A stretch of DNA of 47,878 nt, taken from positions 1 through 47,878 of the forward strand of contig JAIENC010000139.1 in NCBI GenBank assembly GCA_019751635.1, read 5' to 3'. The notes below the pieces were generated by a model. That model saw only the letters and a program-made list of their open reading frames with translations. It had not been told where the DNA came from and made no database searches. The translations under genes and the position numbers were made by a program. Shown piece by piece: positions 17,516-26,363 of this stretch. Position 1 is the first letter of the stretch. Each line of letters begins with the position of its first letter. The stretch is from Mycobacteriaceae bacterium. Lineage in GTDB: Bacteria; Actinomycetota; Actinomycetes; Mycobacteriales; Mycobacteriaceae.

Positions 17516-18934
17516 CTACCGAACTGATCGGCCACACCGGCCCCGTATCGTTGATTTCTTTAGGCCAGGCTCGCCCAGCGCAACTCGGACCGCCGCCAGC
17601 GCAGCCCGCAACCTCGCCGATTCCCGATCCCGCAGCTTCGCCGTCCGCACCGCAGCGCTCCCCTGCGCACGCAACTCGCCGTCAATCGTGCTGATCAGAT
17701 CGCGGATCCGAACGTTGTGCGTCTCCTGCCGTTGGCGTAACGCACCTCTGAGCGTTAACTCCAGGTCCACCATGCAGATAGCCACCCGATAATGCATCGC
17801 CGAACGCAACGCCTCGGTCGCCTCACCCACCCAACGGTCCAGCACCGACCGGTCATACAGCACACCCCGGATACGCACCATCCCCAAGGCGAACGCTAGC
17901 CCGATCGCAGCACCTGCGGTAACCCCCGCCACGGTCAGACCAGACCCCAGACTGGCCAGCAATCTGCTCACCGTCAAGGCAACACCGAGCCCAAAGCCCA
18001 CCCCTAACAGCAGCACCAGCCGGGTTTCTAGCCGTCGTAATCTCAGCGCAGGGGGCGGGATATCCGCCACGGATGGCTCTTCAGCTAAAGACGTTGCACC
18101 GGTACAACCGAGTGCGTGGCGGAGTGCAACCGCCTGTTCATCGGCGCGGCGGACCACCGCGGTGCTCGTCTCCTCGATGCGCGCACGGGCGTATGCCTCA
18201 AATCTGGACAGATTCTGCCGACTCAGCCGGGCCGTGTCGTGTCGCAGTTCGCCGCGCAGCGCCAGACACTGTTTATCCGCTAAATAGCACAGCTGGATCC
18301 GAGTTCGCTGAATCTGACTACGCAGCGCCAGGGCGCTTTCTGAGTGCGATGCTCGCCGCCGACGCAGGATGGCCTCACGTTGCGCGCGCAATGCCGCGAT
18401 TGCCGCCCACCGCACTGATCCCTCAACGTCACGGTCATAGATCTGCACCAGCGCCTTCAGCCGCGCTTCGGTGGCCCGCAAGCTGTTACGCCGATCGACA
18501 TCGGGATCGGCGAACTGGTCACGCAGTGTGGTGATCAAATCGTCCACCCGGGTGGGGCCCAGGTGCGGTGCTGCCGCCACCCCAACCCAGGGCACCTGGT
18601 GGTAGCGGGTCGCGTATGCGGCCAGCATGGCGCGGTCAGCGGTGCGCACATCACGCCAGTTCCGGTGCGCATCGATCTTGGCCACCACACCGATCACCAC
18701 CTCGGTGGCAGCGGCAGCAACGTCTAACCGTGCGCAGTCGGACTGGGCCAACACAGCGGCGGCCGAAACGACGAACACCACCCCTCTGGGCGCATCACCT
18801 GGCCGCAACTGGCTCGACTCAACAACCGTGAGCCAGGACAGCCGGCCGCGCAGCGCGGCAACCACACCGCTGACCCCCGCCAGCTGTGGCCCATCCACCA
18901 GCACCACGTCACGGCGACGGAGCCCGGCCATCAT
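17516..18934 (-). CDS. GTPase-like membrane protein with degenerate P-loop (Rv0210-like)
   Basis: 472 residues from ATG 18934, five bases after the stop of the upstream GTPase gene. The N-terminal 150 residues look like a nucleotide-binding domain that has lost its Walker A motif: DVVLVDGPQLAGVSG has no GK(S/T). It keeps a dynamin-like SAAAVLAQSD segment and a G4-like VAKID (residues 84-88). Then follow long amphipathic, Arg/Gln-rich helices, two adjacent transmembrane helices (about 306-327 and 331-353) and a C-terminal helical region. This resembles bacterial dynamin-like proteins such as IniA/IniC in layout. Mtb Rv0210 is the positional match and is annotated only as hypothetical. The frame could extend to 19174, but that overlaps the upstream gene. 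The membrane-remodelling role is inference. Confidence 0.8.
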   Translation of the reverse strand: MMAGLRRRDVVLVDGPQLAGVSGVVAALRGRLSWLTVVESSQLRPGDAPRGVVFVVSAAAVLAQSDCARLDVAAAATEVVIGVVAKIDAHRNWRDVRTADRAMLAAYATRYHQVPWVGVAAAPHLGPTRVDDLITTLRDQFADPDVDRRNSLRATEARLKALVQIYDRDVEGSVRWAAIAALRAQREAILRRRRASHSESALALRSQIQRTRIQLCYLADKQCLALRGELRHDTARLSRQNLSRFEAYARARIEETSTAVVRRADEQAVALRHALGCTGATSLAEEPSVADIPPPALRLRRLETRLVLLLGVGFGLGVALTVSRLLASLGSGLTVAGVTAGAAIGLAFALGMVRIRGVLYDRSVLDRWVGEATEALRSAMHYRVAICMVDLELTLRGALRQRQETHNVRIRDLISTIDGELRAQGSAAVRTAKLRDRESARLRAALAAVRVALGEPGLKKSTIRGRCGRSVR

Positions 18935-18939
18935 CGTGG

Positions 18940-19971
18940 TTACGTTCCCAAACGGCCTTGATGGGCCTGCGACCAAAGCCGCAGCGAGCCTCGGGCAATA
19001 TCGGCGCCGCACGCGCGGCACAAAGCACTCACCTGACCATTGCGGTAGCGCCGCCACCACAACGCCCGGGCCAGATGATCGCCTGGGTTCAGGTCGTTGA
19101 CGGGCTCGAGCCCAGCGGCCACCGCCATGTCCTGCGCGGCCGCCATCACCGCGATGACCGTGTCGTCGCGGCACAAGAACTCGGCAGCCCGCCCGTCGGT
19201 GACGGCCAACATCTGCAGTTCCGCGACCGCTGCCCGCACCCGCCCATACCGCACCTGCGCAACGGCCACCACAACCCGATCGACCACCTCATCCACCCCA
19301 CTGACCCGGCGCAGCAACATCCGGATTTGCGGCAAAGACGCACCTTTCCGAATCGCCGCCACCGCCAAAGCGACACCAAACACATCAAGGGTGTCGAGCA
19401 GTCGCCGGCGAACATCCGCCGACACGGGCAGCCACTGCGGATATTCAGCGGTCACAAAGCCGTCCACAGAAGCATCCGAGATCAGGTCGGGATGGGCAGC
19501 CAGGGCGCGCAACGCGGTCCATACCGGGGCATCTAGTAGATCGTCTAGAGCTGCCACCGCGAGCAACCCGCTCATCGGTTCCACCGCGGTCCCGATGAGC
19601 GGGGAAGCATCCGCCCAGCGGGACCGCGGCACTCCCCCGATCAGGCTGGTGGAATCAATCTTGTTGAACACCACGAGCGTCGGCTGACGTGTCGCCGCAA
19701 CAGCGGCACGGTCCTCAGGTTTGACCACCTCGGCTGTGACATAGACGGTGACGTCGGCGGCGTCCGCTGATGAAGCCACCACGATTCCCGCCGGCATTCC
19801 GGCGTGGTCAAGAGCCTGCGCCACAGTGCTACGTCCCACACCACGACGTCCGCATACCGCCACCTGTACCGGCGCGGTGACTCGCGCGGCGATCTCGATT
19901 GCTCGCGGATCCGCTGCGGTAGCGAACCCCACTACGTGCTCGGCAAAAATGTGGTGACCCTGCCCCCGCAT
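18940..19971 (-). CDS. P-loop GTPase, Rv0209-like
   Basis: 343 residues from ATG 19971, which follows an AAGGGGGT Shine-Dalgarno-like run; ATG 19995 is a second possible start. The G1/Walker A motif is GRRGVGRST (about residues 41-49) and the G4 motif is FNKID (Asn-Lys-Ile-Asp at 103-106). No clear DxxG (G3) is visible. The rest is helical, with no transmembrane segment, and a C-terminal CRACG pair of cysteines near residues 318-321. It is a likely GTP-binding partner for the degenerate GTPase-like membrane protein encoded immediately downstream. Mtb Rv0209 holds this position and has no established function. The gene is divergent from trmB, with 139 bases between the chosen starts. Confidence 0.8.
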   Translation of the reverse strand: MRGQGHHIFAEHVVGFATAADPRAIEIAARVTAPVQVAVCGRRGVGRSTVAQALDHAGMPAGIVVASSADAADVTVYVTAEVVKPEDRAAVAATRQPTLVVFNKIDSTSLIGGVPRSRWADASPLIGTAVEPMSGLLAVAALDDLLDAPVWTALRALAAHPDLISDASVDGFVTAEYPQWLPVSADVRRRLLDTLDVFGVALAVAAIRKGASLPQIRMLLRRVSGVDEVVDRVVVAVAQVRYGRVRAAVAELQMLAVTDGRAAEFLCRDDTVIAVMAAAQDMAVAAGLEPVNDLNPGDHLARALWWRRYRNGQVSALCRACGADIARGSLRLWSQAHQGRLGT

Positions 19972-20110
19972 CGGCACCCCCTTATCAGCCCTCATGGTGG
20001 CAGCTCTACCGAGCGGCCGCGAGCCACCTGTTACCAGTGGACCGCAACTGTTGAGTATCAATTTGCCCCCCAGGGCGGCTACATCACGCTTGATAAGCCA
20101 CCATGGACGG

Positions 20111-20887
20111 ATGCATGCGCAACCCGAGCTGGGGCAACGCCCGGCTGCCGGGGAGGATTGCCAGACAGCTCCAGCAGCGGGCTACCGCACCAAAGCCGGC
20201 GTGCGGTCCGGCTTGCGGTCCCGCCATTCCGCCTTATCCAGCTCCCAGCGCCAGACCTGGGAACGGCTGTGGCCAGCATTAGGCACACACCGGACGGGAC
20301 AGCCGCACCCCGATGACGATGGCCCGCTCGATATCGGCCGCTGGTTTGGTCGTGATGCCCCGGTGGTACTGGAGATCGGCTGCGGCAGCGGCACCTCGAC
20401 GCTCGCCATGGCGCAGCAAGAGCCGCAGATCGACGTGATCGCGGTGGAACTGTACCGCCGGGGGTTAGCGCAGCTGCTGTGCGCCATTGACCAGGAGAAG
20501 GTAAGCAACATCCGGTTAATTCAGGCAGATGCCACCGAGGTGATCGAATGCCTGATCCCCTCTGGCAGGTTGGCCGGTGTCCGAGTGTTTTTTCCTGATC
20601 CGTGGCCGAAAGCTCGCCACCATAAGAGGCGGTTTTTGCAGTCCACCACCATCGGTGTGATCGCGGATCGGTTGCAACCCGGGGGTGTGCTGCACGTCGC
20701 CACCGACCACGCCGGTTACGCCGAGCAGATCGCCCAGGCTGGTGACGCCGAACCTCGACTGCGCCGAACCGACATCAGCATGCGGCTGCCCATCACGGTG
20801 CAACGACCACCGACTAAATACGAGAAAAAAGCGCAGCACGCCGGCAGCGCCGTCACCGAGCTGCTGTGGACAAGACGTCAACCATGA
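20111..20887 (+). CDS. trmB: tRNA (guanine-N7-)-methyltransferase TrmB
   Basis: 258 residues from ATG 20111, which begins MHAQPELG. Mtb Rv0208c aligns from nearly the same residue (MVHHGQMHAQP). The frame is open back to 19994, but that part would overlap the divergent GTPase gene. The SAM motif EIGCGSGTSTLAMA is near residue 88 and the TrmB signature FFPDPWPKARHHKRR near residue 160. The substrate-binding C-terminal PTKYEKKAQ is present. The enzyme makes m7G at position 46 in the variable loop of tRNAs. The basic N-terminal arm before residue 50 is typical of actinobacterial TrmB. No Shine-Dalgarno is evident, so the exact start is moderately certain. Confidence 0.93.
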   Translation: MHAQPELGQRPAAGEDCQTAPAAGYRTKAGVRSGLRSRHSALSSSQRQTWERLWPALGTHRTGQPHPDDDGPLDIGRWFGRDAPVVLEIGCGSGTSTLAMAQQEPQIDVIAVELYRRGLAQLLCAIDQEKVSNIRLIQADATEVIECLIPSGRLAGVRVFFPDPWPKARHHKRRFLQSTTIGVIADRLQPGGVLHVATDHAGYAEQIAQAGDAEPRLRRTDISMRLPITVQRPPTKYEKKAQHAGSAVTELLWTRRQP

Positions 20888-21097
20888 GCACGATGACACG
20901 TACTCGGATTTCACGAACACGCCAGTTGGACGTTAGCGTCGAACACCGTGGAGTTCGTCAACCAAGAGAGCCGGTGCGGTTAGCGGCCGGCATGGTGCGG
21001 GAACCACAACCACGGATCGGCCTCGATTCGTTGCCTGCGCAAGGGGCGTGGCGGCAGCCAGTTCGACCGCTATCCCGGCTATCGCCCTCGCATATGT

Positions 21098-21103
21098 AAG
21101 GAG
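21098..21103 (+). promoter_or_regulatory. Shine-Dalgarno AAGGAG of mmpL3
   Basis: AAGGAG lies five bases before the GTG at 21109 and fixes the mmpL3 start. The alternative ATG at 21130 is farther from it. Confidence 0.8.
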
Positions 21104-21108
21104 TTCAC

Positions 21109-23868
21109 GTGTTCGCCTGGTGGGGTCGAATGGTGTATCGCTACCGGTTCATCGTTATCGCGGTGATGGTGGCACTGTGTCTCGGTGGTGGCCTGTTCGG
21201 GATGAGCCTGGGCTCACATGTCACCCAGAGCGGTTTCTACGACGACAACAGCCAATCCGTCAAAGCTTCGATAGTCGGCGACAAAGTTTACGGCCGCGAC
21301 CGCACGAGCCACATTGTGGCCGTTTTCACCGCGCCCAACGGAAAAACGGTTGACGACCAGCAGTGGTCAACAAAGATTAAAGACAACCTCAACGACATCA
21401 AGCGGGATCATGCGGGCCAAGTGCTCAGTTGGGTTGGCTATTTCACCAATCCCGATGTGCTGCGCAATATGGCGGACGCTGACAAAAAACACGCCTTTGT
21501 CTCGATACAGCTCAAAGGCGACGACGATGACACCATCCTTAAGAACTACAAAGCCATCGAACCGAATTTGCAAAGCCTCGACAACGGCACCGTCAAACTG
21601 GCCGGCCTGGAGCCCATTGCCAGCGCACTGACCGGAACCATCGCCACCGACCAGAAGCGGATGGAAGTCCTGGCCTTGCCGCTGGTCGCTGTGGTGCTGT
21701 TCTTTGTATTCGGCGGAGTCGTGGCCGCTGGCCTGCCAGTGGTGGTCGGTGGCCTCAGCATCGCCGGCGCGATGGGAATTCTGCGGTTCATTGCCATTTT
21801 CGGGCCGGTGCATTTCTTCGCCCAGCCCGTGGTGACGCTGATTGGTCTGGGTATCGCCATCGACTATGGCTTGTTTGTGGTGAGCCGCTTCCGCGAGGAG
21901 ATCGCCGAAGGCTACGACACCGAAGCCGCGGTGCGGCGCACCGTGATCACCGCTGGCCGCACGGTGACCTTCTCGGCGGTGCTGATCATCGCCTCGGGGG
22001 CGACTCTGATCGTGCTGCCGCAAGGCTTCGTCAAGTCGCTGACCTATGCGTTGATCGCCGCGGTAGGGCTGGCAGCGCTGCTCTCAATCACCCTGCTACC
22101 GGCTTGCCTGGGGGTATTGGGGCAGCATGTCGACGCCCTGGGCGTGCGCAGCCTGTACCGGGTGCCGTTCCTGCGTAATTGGTGGCTGTCCAAGCGCATC
22201 ATCGACTGGTTCGCCGAGAAGACCCAGAAGACCAAAACCCGCGAAGAGGTGGAGGCCGGATTCTGGGGCAAACTGGTCAATTTTGTGATGCGGCGGCCGC
22301 TGGCCTTCGCCATCCCGATCATCATCGGGATGATTCTGCTGATCATCCCGTTAGGAAAGCTTTCTTTCGGCGGCATGAGCGAGAAATACCTGCCGCCGAA
22401 CAACTCCGCCCGACAGGCCCAGGAAGTATTCGATCGAATTTTCTCCGGGTTCCGCACCGAAAAACTGACCCTGGTCATCCAATCCAACGACCACAAGGAT
22501 GTCACCGACCAGCAGGTCGCCGACATCCGCAACAAAGTCATGCCGATCAGCGGGTTCGTCGAGCAAGACAACGACCCCACCCACATGTGGACAGAGCGCC
22601 CGGTGTTGCCCGGCGCATCGAAAGATAAATCGGTCCGGGTCATCGAAAACGGTCTGATTAACCGCAATGACGCGGCACAAAAACTCAAAGAATTACGGAG
22701 CATCTCTGCCCCTAAGGGGCTGACCCTCATGGTGGGCGGGACACCCGCACTCGAGCAGGACTCGATTCACGCCTTATCCGCTAAAGCGCCACTGATGCTG
22801 GTGGTGCTCATCACCGCCACCACACTGCTGATGTTTTTGGCATTCGGGTCGCTGGTTTTGCCGATCAAAGCCGCGGTGATGAGCACGCTCACACTCGGAT
22901 CAACGATGGGCATTTTGACCTGGATATTCGTCGACGGGCATTTCTCGACCTGGCTCAATTTCACCCCGACACCGTTAATGGTGGTGATTATCGCGCTGGT
23001 GGTCGCGGTGGGGTATGGGTTAGCCACCGACTACGAAGTCTTCCTGGTCTCACGTATGGTCGAGGCGCGAGAACAAGGCATGTCCACTACCGAGGCCATC
23101 CGGATCGGCACCGCCACCACTGGCCGCCTGATTACTGCCGCGGCAATGGTTCTGGCCGTGGTCGCCGGGTCTTTTGTGTTCTCTGACTTGGTGATGATGA
23201 AATATCTGGCTTTCGGGTTGATGGCGGCGCTGCTGCTCGACGCCACTGTAATCCGGATGTTCTTAGTGCCCGCGGTTATGAAGCTGCTTGGCGATGACTG
23301 CTGGTGGGCTCCACGCTGGATGAAGCGATTGCAGACCCGTATCGGACTCGGCGAGATCAATTTGCCCGACGAACGCAAGCGCACCTCCGGGCGGGGACGC
23401 ACCGCTGGGGCCCTCGTGCAGACCCCTAATCCGGTTGCCACCACATCACGCCCGTCCCCCAACTCGCCACACCAGACCGGCACCAGCCCGGCCCGGCCCT
23501 TGACCACCGGCCGGCCGGAAAACCCCAGACCAGCAGAACCACCAGCGGACACCGCCGTCAGCCCGCAACCCCCTAGCGCTCGCCCGGCCCCCCGCGATAT
23601 CGATTCATGGATCAGCGAACTGCGGGATCGCCCCACACCCCCGCCTCCCAGTGGCAGCAACCGTAACGATCCCGCTGACGTTGATATCAGCGCCGAAGCC
23701 ACCACTGCTCTGCCCGTCCAGCGGCCACCCACCGATGACTCCGAGGCCGCTACCGAGAAGCTCAACGCGCACGGAAAAACTGCCGGCAACACCGACAATC
23801 CTCGCTCCCGTCGCCGGGGCGGGGGCCTAAGCGCCCAGGATCTCCTGCGCCGCGAAGGCCGGATCTAA
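21109..23868 (+). CDS. mmpL3: Trehalose monomycolate exporter MmpL3 (RND superfamily)
   Basis: 919 residues. MmpL3 flips or exports trehalose monomycolate across the inner membrane for mycolic-acid outer membrane assembly and is essential. Twelve transmembrane helices flank two periplasmic porter domains. The proton-relay Asp-Tyr pairs are Asp252-Tyr253 (GIAIDYGLF, helix 4) and Asp641-Tyr642 (GLATDYEVF, helix 10). The cytosolic tail from about residue 745 is rich in Pro, Ser and Thr and ends [12 protein letters not shown], as in Mtb Rv0206c. The helix 10 lead-in, residues 625-638, differs from the Mtb sequence I recall. The GTG start has a strong Shine-Dalgarno. The 3' end overlaps the convergent AI-2E permease gene by four bases. 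Confidence 0.97.
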   Translation: MFAWWGRMVYRYRFIVIAVMVALCLGGGLFGMSLGSHVTQSGFYDDNSQSVKASIVGDKVYGRDRTSHIVAVFTAPNGKTVDDQQWSTKIKDNLNDIKRDHAGQVLSWVGYFTNPDVLRNMADADKKHAFVSIQLKGDDDDTILKNYKAIEPNLQSLDNGTVKLAGLEPIASALTGTIATDQKRMEVLALPLVAVVLFFVFGGVVAAGLPVVVGGLSIAGAMGILRFIAIFGPVHFFAQPVVTLIGLGIAIDYGLFVVSRFREEIAEGYDTEAAVRRTVITAGRTVTFSAVLIIASGATLIVLPQGFVKSLTYALIAAVGLAALLSITLLPACLGVLGQHVDALGVRSLYRVPFLRNWWLSKRIIDWFAEKTQKTKTREEVEAGFWGKLVNFVMRRPLAFAIPIIIGMILLIIPLGKLSFGGMSEKYLPPNNSARQAQEVFDRIFSGFRTEKLTLVIQSNDHKDVTDQQVADIRNKVMPISGFVEQDNDPTHMWTERPVLPGASKDKSVRVIENGLINRNDAAQKLKELRSISAPKGLTLMVGGTPALEQDSIHALSAKAPLMLVVLITATTLLMFLAFGSLVLPIKAAVMSTLTLGSTMGILTWIFVDGHFSTWLNFTPTPLMVVIIALVVAVGYGLATDYEVFLVSRMVEAREQGMSTTEAIRIGTATTGRLITAAAMVLAVVAGSFVFSDLVMMKYLAFGLMAALLLDATVIRMFLVPAVMKLLGDDCWWAPRWMKRLQTRIGLGEINLPDERKRTSGRGRTAGALVQTPNPVATTSRPSPNSPHQTGTSPARPLTTGRPENPRPAEPPADTAVSPQPPSARPAPRDIDSWISELRDRPTPPPPSGSNRNDPADVDISAEATTALPVQRPPTDDSEAATEKLNAHGKTAGNTDNPRSRRRGGGLSAQDLLRREGRI

Positions 23869-24950
23869 CCGCTGGCCAGTTCCGAATCCGCAGGCGGATC
23901 GGTCACAAAGAACGTTTGCGTCGAGTAGTAAAGAAAAGCGACCGTCGGCACGGCAAGCAAAGCACCAACAATTCCGGCCACCACACCACCTGTTGATATC
24001 GCCAAAACCACCGCTAACGGATGGATCGCGACCGCTCGACCCATCACCAGCGGCTGCAACACGTGAGCCTCAAGTTGATTGACCGCGATCAGCAAGCCAA
24101 GCGTAGCCAGCGCGTACACCATCCCTTTGGCCAATAACGCCACCACCACAGCTAAAAAGCCGGCAATCACCGCGCCCACCAAAGGGATGAAGGCGCCGAG
24201 AAACACCAGTGAAGCCAGCGGCAGCGCCAAAGGCACACCCATGATCGCCAGTCCAGCACCGACCCCGACGGCGTCGGTCAACGCCACCAAGAAGGTCGCC
24301 CGCACGTAGCCGACCAGGGAGCCGTATCCGGCACGACCGGCCACCCGAACCCGATCCCGAGCGGCCGCCGGGAAGATCATGGTGACCCGTTGCCAGATGT
24401 TGCGACCGTCGTAAAGGAAGAAGATCAGCGTGAATAGCACCAGCACTGCCGCGGTGACCAGCTCGGTAATGGCGGCGGCGGTAGACAGCGCGCCACTGGT
24501 CAGTTTGGCTTGATTGTTGCGCAACGCCTCGATCGCGGCGTTGCCGGCGGTATCGATCTGTTGGCGACTCAGATGCGCCGGCCCCTCAATCAGCCATCGA
24601 CGACTGGAGTCGATGCTGCGAGTCACCTGTTCGACAAGATCAGGCAGACCGATCGCGAACTCGCTGATCACGAACGTCAAGATGCCGCCTAAAAACGCAA
24701 AGCCACTGAGTAAAATCAGGGCAACCGCGGCACCACGCGGCAACCCTCGACGCTCCAACCAATCCACTGCCGGTACCAGCAATGCACTCAAAAGCAGCGC
24801 AAGCAACACCGGCACGACAATGATTTCCAGCTGCCTAATGACCCACAGCAGCACCCCCACCGCAGCCACAATGACCACCAAGCGCCATGCCCAGGCCGCG
24901 GTCTTGCGCACAATAGGTTCAACGGAGTTGTCATCAACGCTGGACCGCAT
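23865..24950 (-). CDS. AI-2E-family membrane permease (Rv0205-like)
   Basis: 361 residues from ATG 24950. About eight transmembrane helices are seen, in the AI-2E transporter family (TqsA/YdiK type, PF01594). The N-terminal pair is followed by [20 protein letters not shown], a family signature. The C-terminal helices carry [21 protein letters not shown] and [18 protein letters not shown], the most conserved blocks. Substrates in other bacteria include autoinducer-2 or Na+/H+, and in mycobacteria none is established. The frame is open to 25250, but that extension is not family-like. A TACGCT -10 seven bases before ATG 24950 confirms the shorter start. It matches Mtb Rv0205 and is convergent with mmpL3. 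Confidence 0.9.
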   Translation of the reverse strand: MRSSVDDNSVEPIVRKTAAWAWRLVVIVAAVGVLLWVIRQLEIIVVPVLLALLLSALLVPAVDWLERRGLPRGAAVALILLSGFAFLGGILTFVISEFAIGLPDLVEQVTRSIDSSRRWLIEGPAHLSRQQIDTAGNAAIEALRNNQAKLTSGALSTAAAITELVTAAVLVLFTLIFFLYDGRNIWQRVTMIFPAAARDRVRVAGRAGYGSLVGYVRATFLVALTDAVGVGAGLAIMGVPLALPLASLVFLGAFIPLVGAVIAGFLAVVVALLAKGMVYALATLGLLIAVNQLEAHVLQPLVMGRAVAIHPLAVVLAISTGGVVAGIVGALLAVPTVAFLYYSTQTFFVTDPPADSELASG

Positions 24951-24957
24951 ACCGCTC

Positions 24958-24963
24958 AGCGTA
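24958..24963 (-). promoter_or_regulatory. Candidate -10 box (TACGCT) of the AI-2E permease gene
   Basis: On the minus strand TACGCT fits TANNNT and ends 7 bases before the ATG at 24950. A leaderless message is inferred. Confidence 0.5.
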
Positions 24964-25145
24964 ATCAGCGGCTGTGCCGCACCGCGGTAGCGACCGGCGC
25001 GAAGTTGCCCCCAGCTAAGCCGAGTGCACCCGGCCAGGGCTGCCACATCAGGCCACGCAACACGCCTACAACACGTCTTGGACACACCCTGGCTACATCC
25101 CGGTTTACCCAGTTCTATGCAACGATTGCCGCCAACCTGCGCAGC

Positions 25146-25151
25146 TACCCT
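25146..25151 (+). promoter_or_regulatory. Candidate -10 box (TACCCT) of the YbhN-like gene
   Basis: TACCCT fits TANNNT and ends 7 bases before the GTG at 25159. It is the reason for choosing that start over GTG 25024. Confidence 0.4.
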
Positions 25152-25158
25152 CAAGCGC

Positions 25159-26187
25159 GTGGTGTCCGACGCGCCCGCGCATGGCAGGTACCGATGGGTG
25201 CGCTGGGCCATTCTCAGCGTCGTCGCCATCATTCTTGCCGTGGAAATCACCCTGGGCTGGCATCAGCTCGCTAAAGCGTGGCTGAGTTTGTATTCAGCCA
25301 AATGGTGGTGGCTACTTGCCGCGGTACTCGCGGCGACCGCATCGATGCATAGTTTCGCGCAGATCCAACGAACACTCTTGAAATCCGCGGGTGTCCACGT
25401 CCAGCAATGGCGATCGGAAGCCGCCTTTTACGCCGCTAATTCGCTCAGCACGACGTTGCCCGGTGGACCGGTGTTGTCGGCGACGTTTCTGCTCCGTCAG
25501 CAACGCCTCTGGGGTGCTTCGACGTTGGTGGCGTCCTGGCAGCTGGTGATGTCCGGAGTACTGCAGGCCGTTGGCCTGGCCTTGCTGGGGTTGGGTGGGG
25601 CGTTGTTCCTCGGCGCGAAAAACAACCCGTTTACCCTGCTCTTCACCTTGGGGGGGTTCGTCGCATTGTTGTTGCTGGCCCAAGCGGTGGCAGCGCGCCC
25701 GGAAGTAATCGATGGGATCGGCTGTCGAATCTTGTCACGCATCAATGCGATTCGGGGTAATCCCGCCGATACTGGCCTGACGAAATGGCGCCAGACCCTG
25801 GCGCAGCTGGAATCGGTGAGCCTGAGCCGACGCGATGTAGCGATAGCGTTTAGCTGGTCACTGCTCAACTGGATCGCCGATGTCGCGTGCCTGGGTTTCG
25901 CCGCCTACGCGGCTGGTGACCACGCATCGGTGGCCGGCTTAACGGTCGCCTACGCGGCGGCGCGCGCCGTCGGGACGATTCCGCTCATGCCGGGCGGCTT
26001 GCTGGTGGTCGAGGCAGTGCTAGTACCCGGGCTGGTGTCCAGCGGCATGTCGTTACCGAGTGCTATTTCAGCGATGCTGACCTACCGGCTCATCAGTTGG
26101 TTATTCATCGCCGCTATCGGCTGGGTGTTGTTTTTCTTCATGTTCCGCACTGCGGGGGAAACCGATCTCGAGGCCGCCGACAAGTAG
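25159..26187 (+). CDS. YbhN/UPF0104-family (flippase-like domain) membrane protein, Rv0204c-like
   Basis: 342 residues from GTG 25159; the frame can start as early as GTG 25024 (387 residues) but that segment is not hydrophobic or family-like. Seven to eight transmembrane helices are seen. The family blocks include [21 protein letters not shown], with the conserved P-G-G, and the C-terminal [22 protein letters not shown], another P-G-G signature of lysylphosphatidylglycerol synthetase/flippase-like (AglD) domains. Relatives are linked to lipid flipping or transfer of lipid-linked precursors. It matches Mtb Rv0204c, of unknown role. It lies upstream of mmpL11 on the same strand with a 176-base gap, where Mtb carries Rv0203. 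Confidence 0.8.
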   Translation: MVSDAPAHGRYRWVRWAILSVVAIILAVEITLGWHQLAKAWLSLYSAKWWWLLAAVLAATASMHSFAQIQRTLLKSAGVHVQQWRSEAAFYAANSLSTTLPGGPVLSATFLLRQQRLWGASTLVASWQLVMSGVLQAVGLALLGLGGALFLGAKNNPFTLLFTLGGFVALLLLAQAVAARPEVIDGIGCRILSRINAIRGNPADTGLTKWRQTLAQLESVSLSRRDVAIAFSWSLLNWIADVACLGFAAYAAGDHASVAGLTVAYAAARAVGTIPLMPGGLLVVEAVLVPGLVSSGMSLPSAISAMLTYRLISWLFIAAIGWVLFFFMFRTAGETDLEAADK

Positions 26188-26363
26188 CCTCCGCCGCACG
26201 GCCCGTATCGTCGCCAAGACCAGGCCAACACACCTGTCGATGCCAAGTTGTTGCAGCTCAGGGACCACTCAGCAACGGTGCCGTCCGCGTTGCTGCGGTA
26301 GGCTCGACTGAACGCAAAACACGCATAGCGGGCCAATTCTGGGAGATCAAAATCCAGCAGTTC

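Noticed and set aside
24951-25250. A 100-residue extension of the AI-2E permease
   Set aside because: It overlaps the divergent gene and lacks hydrophobic or family features; a -10 box lies seven bases before the shorter ATG.
26097-26363. An upstream extension of mmpL11 that would start within the YbhN-like gene
   Set aside because: The extra residues are basic and not family-like; the tandem ATGs at 26364/26367 match the Mtb MmpL11 start.
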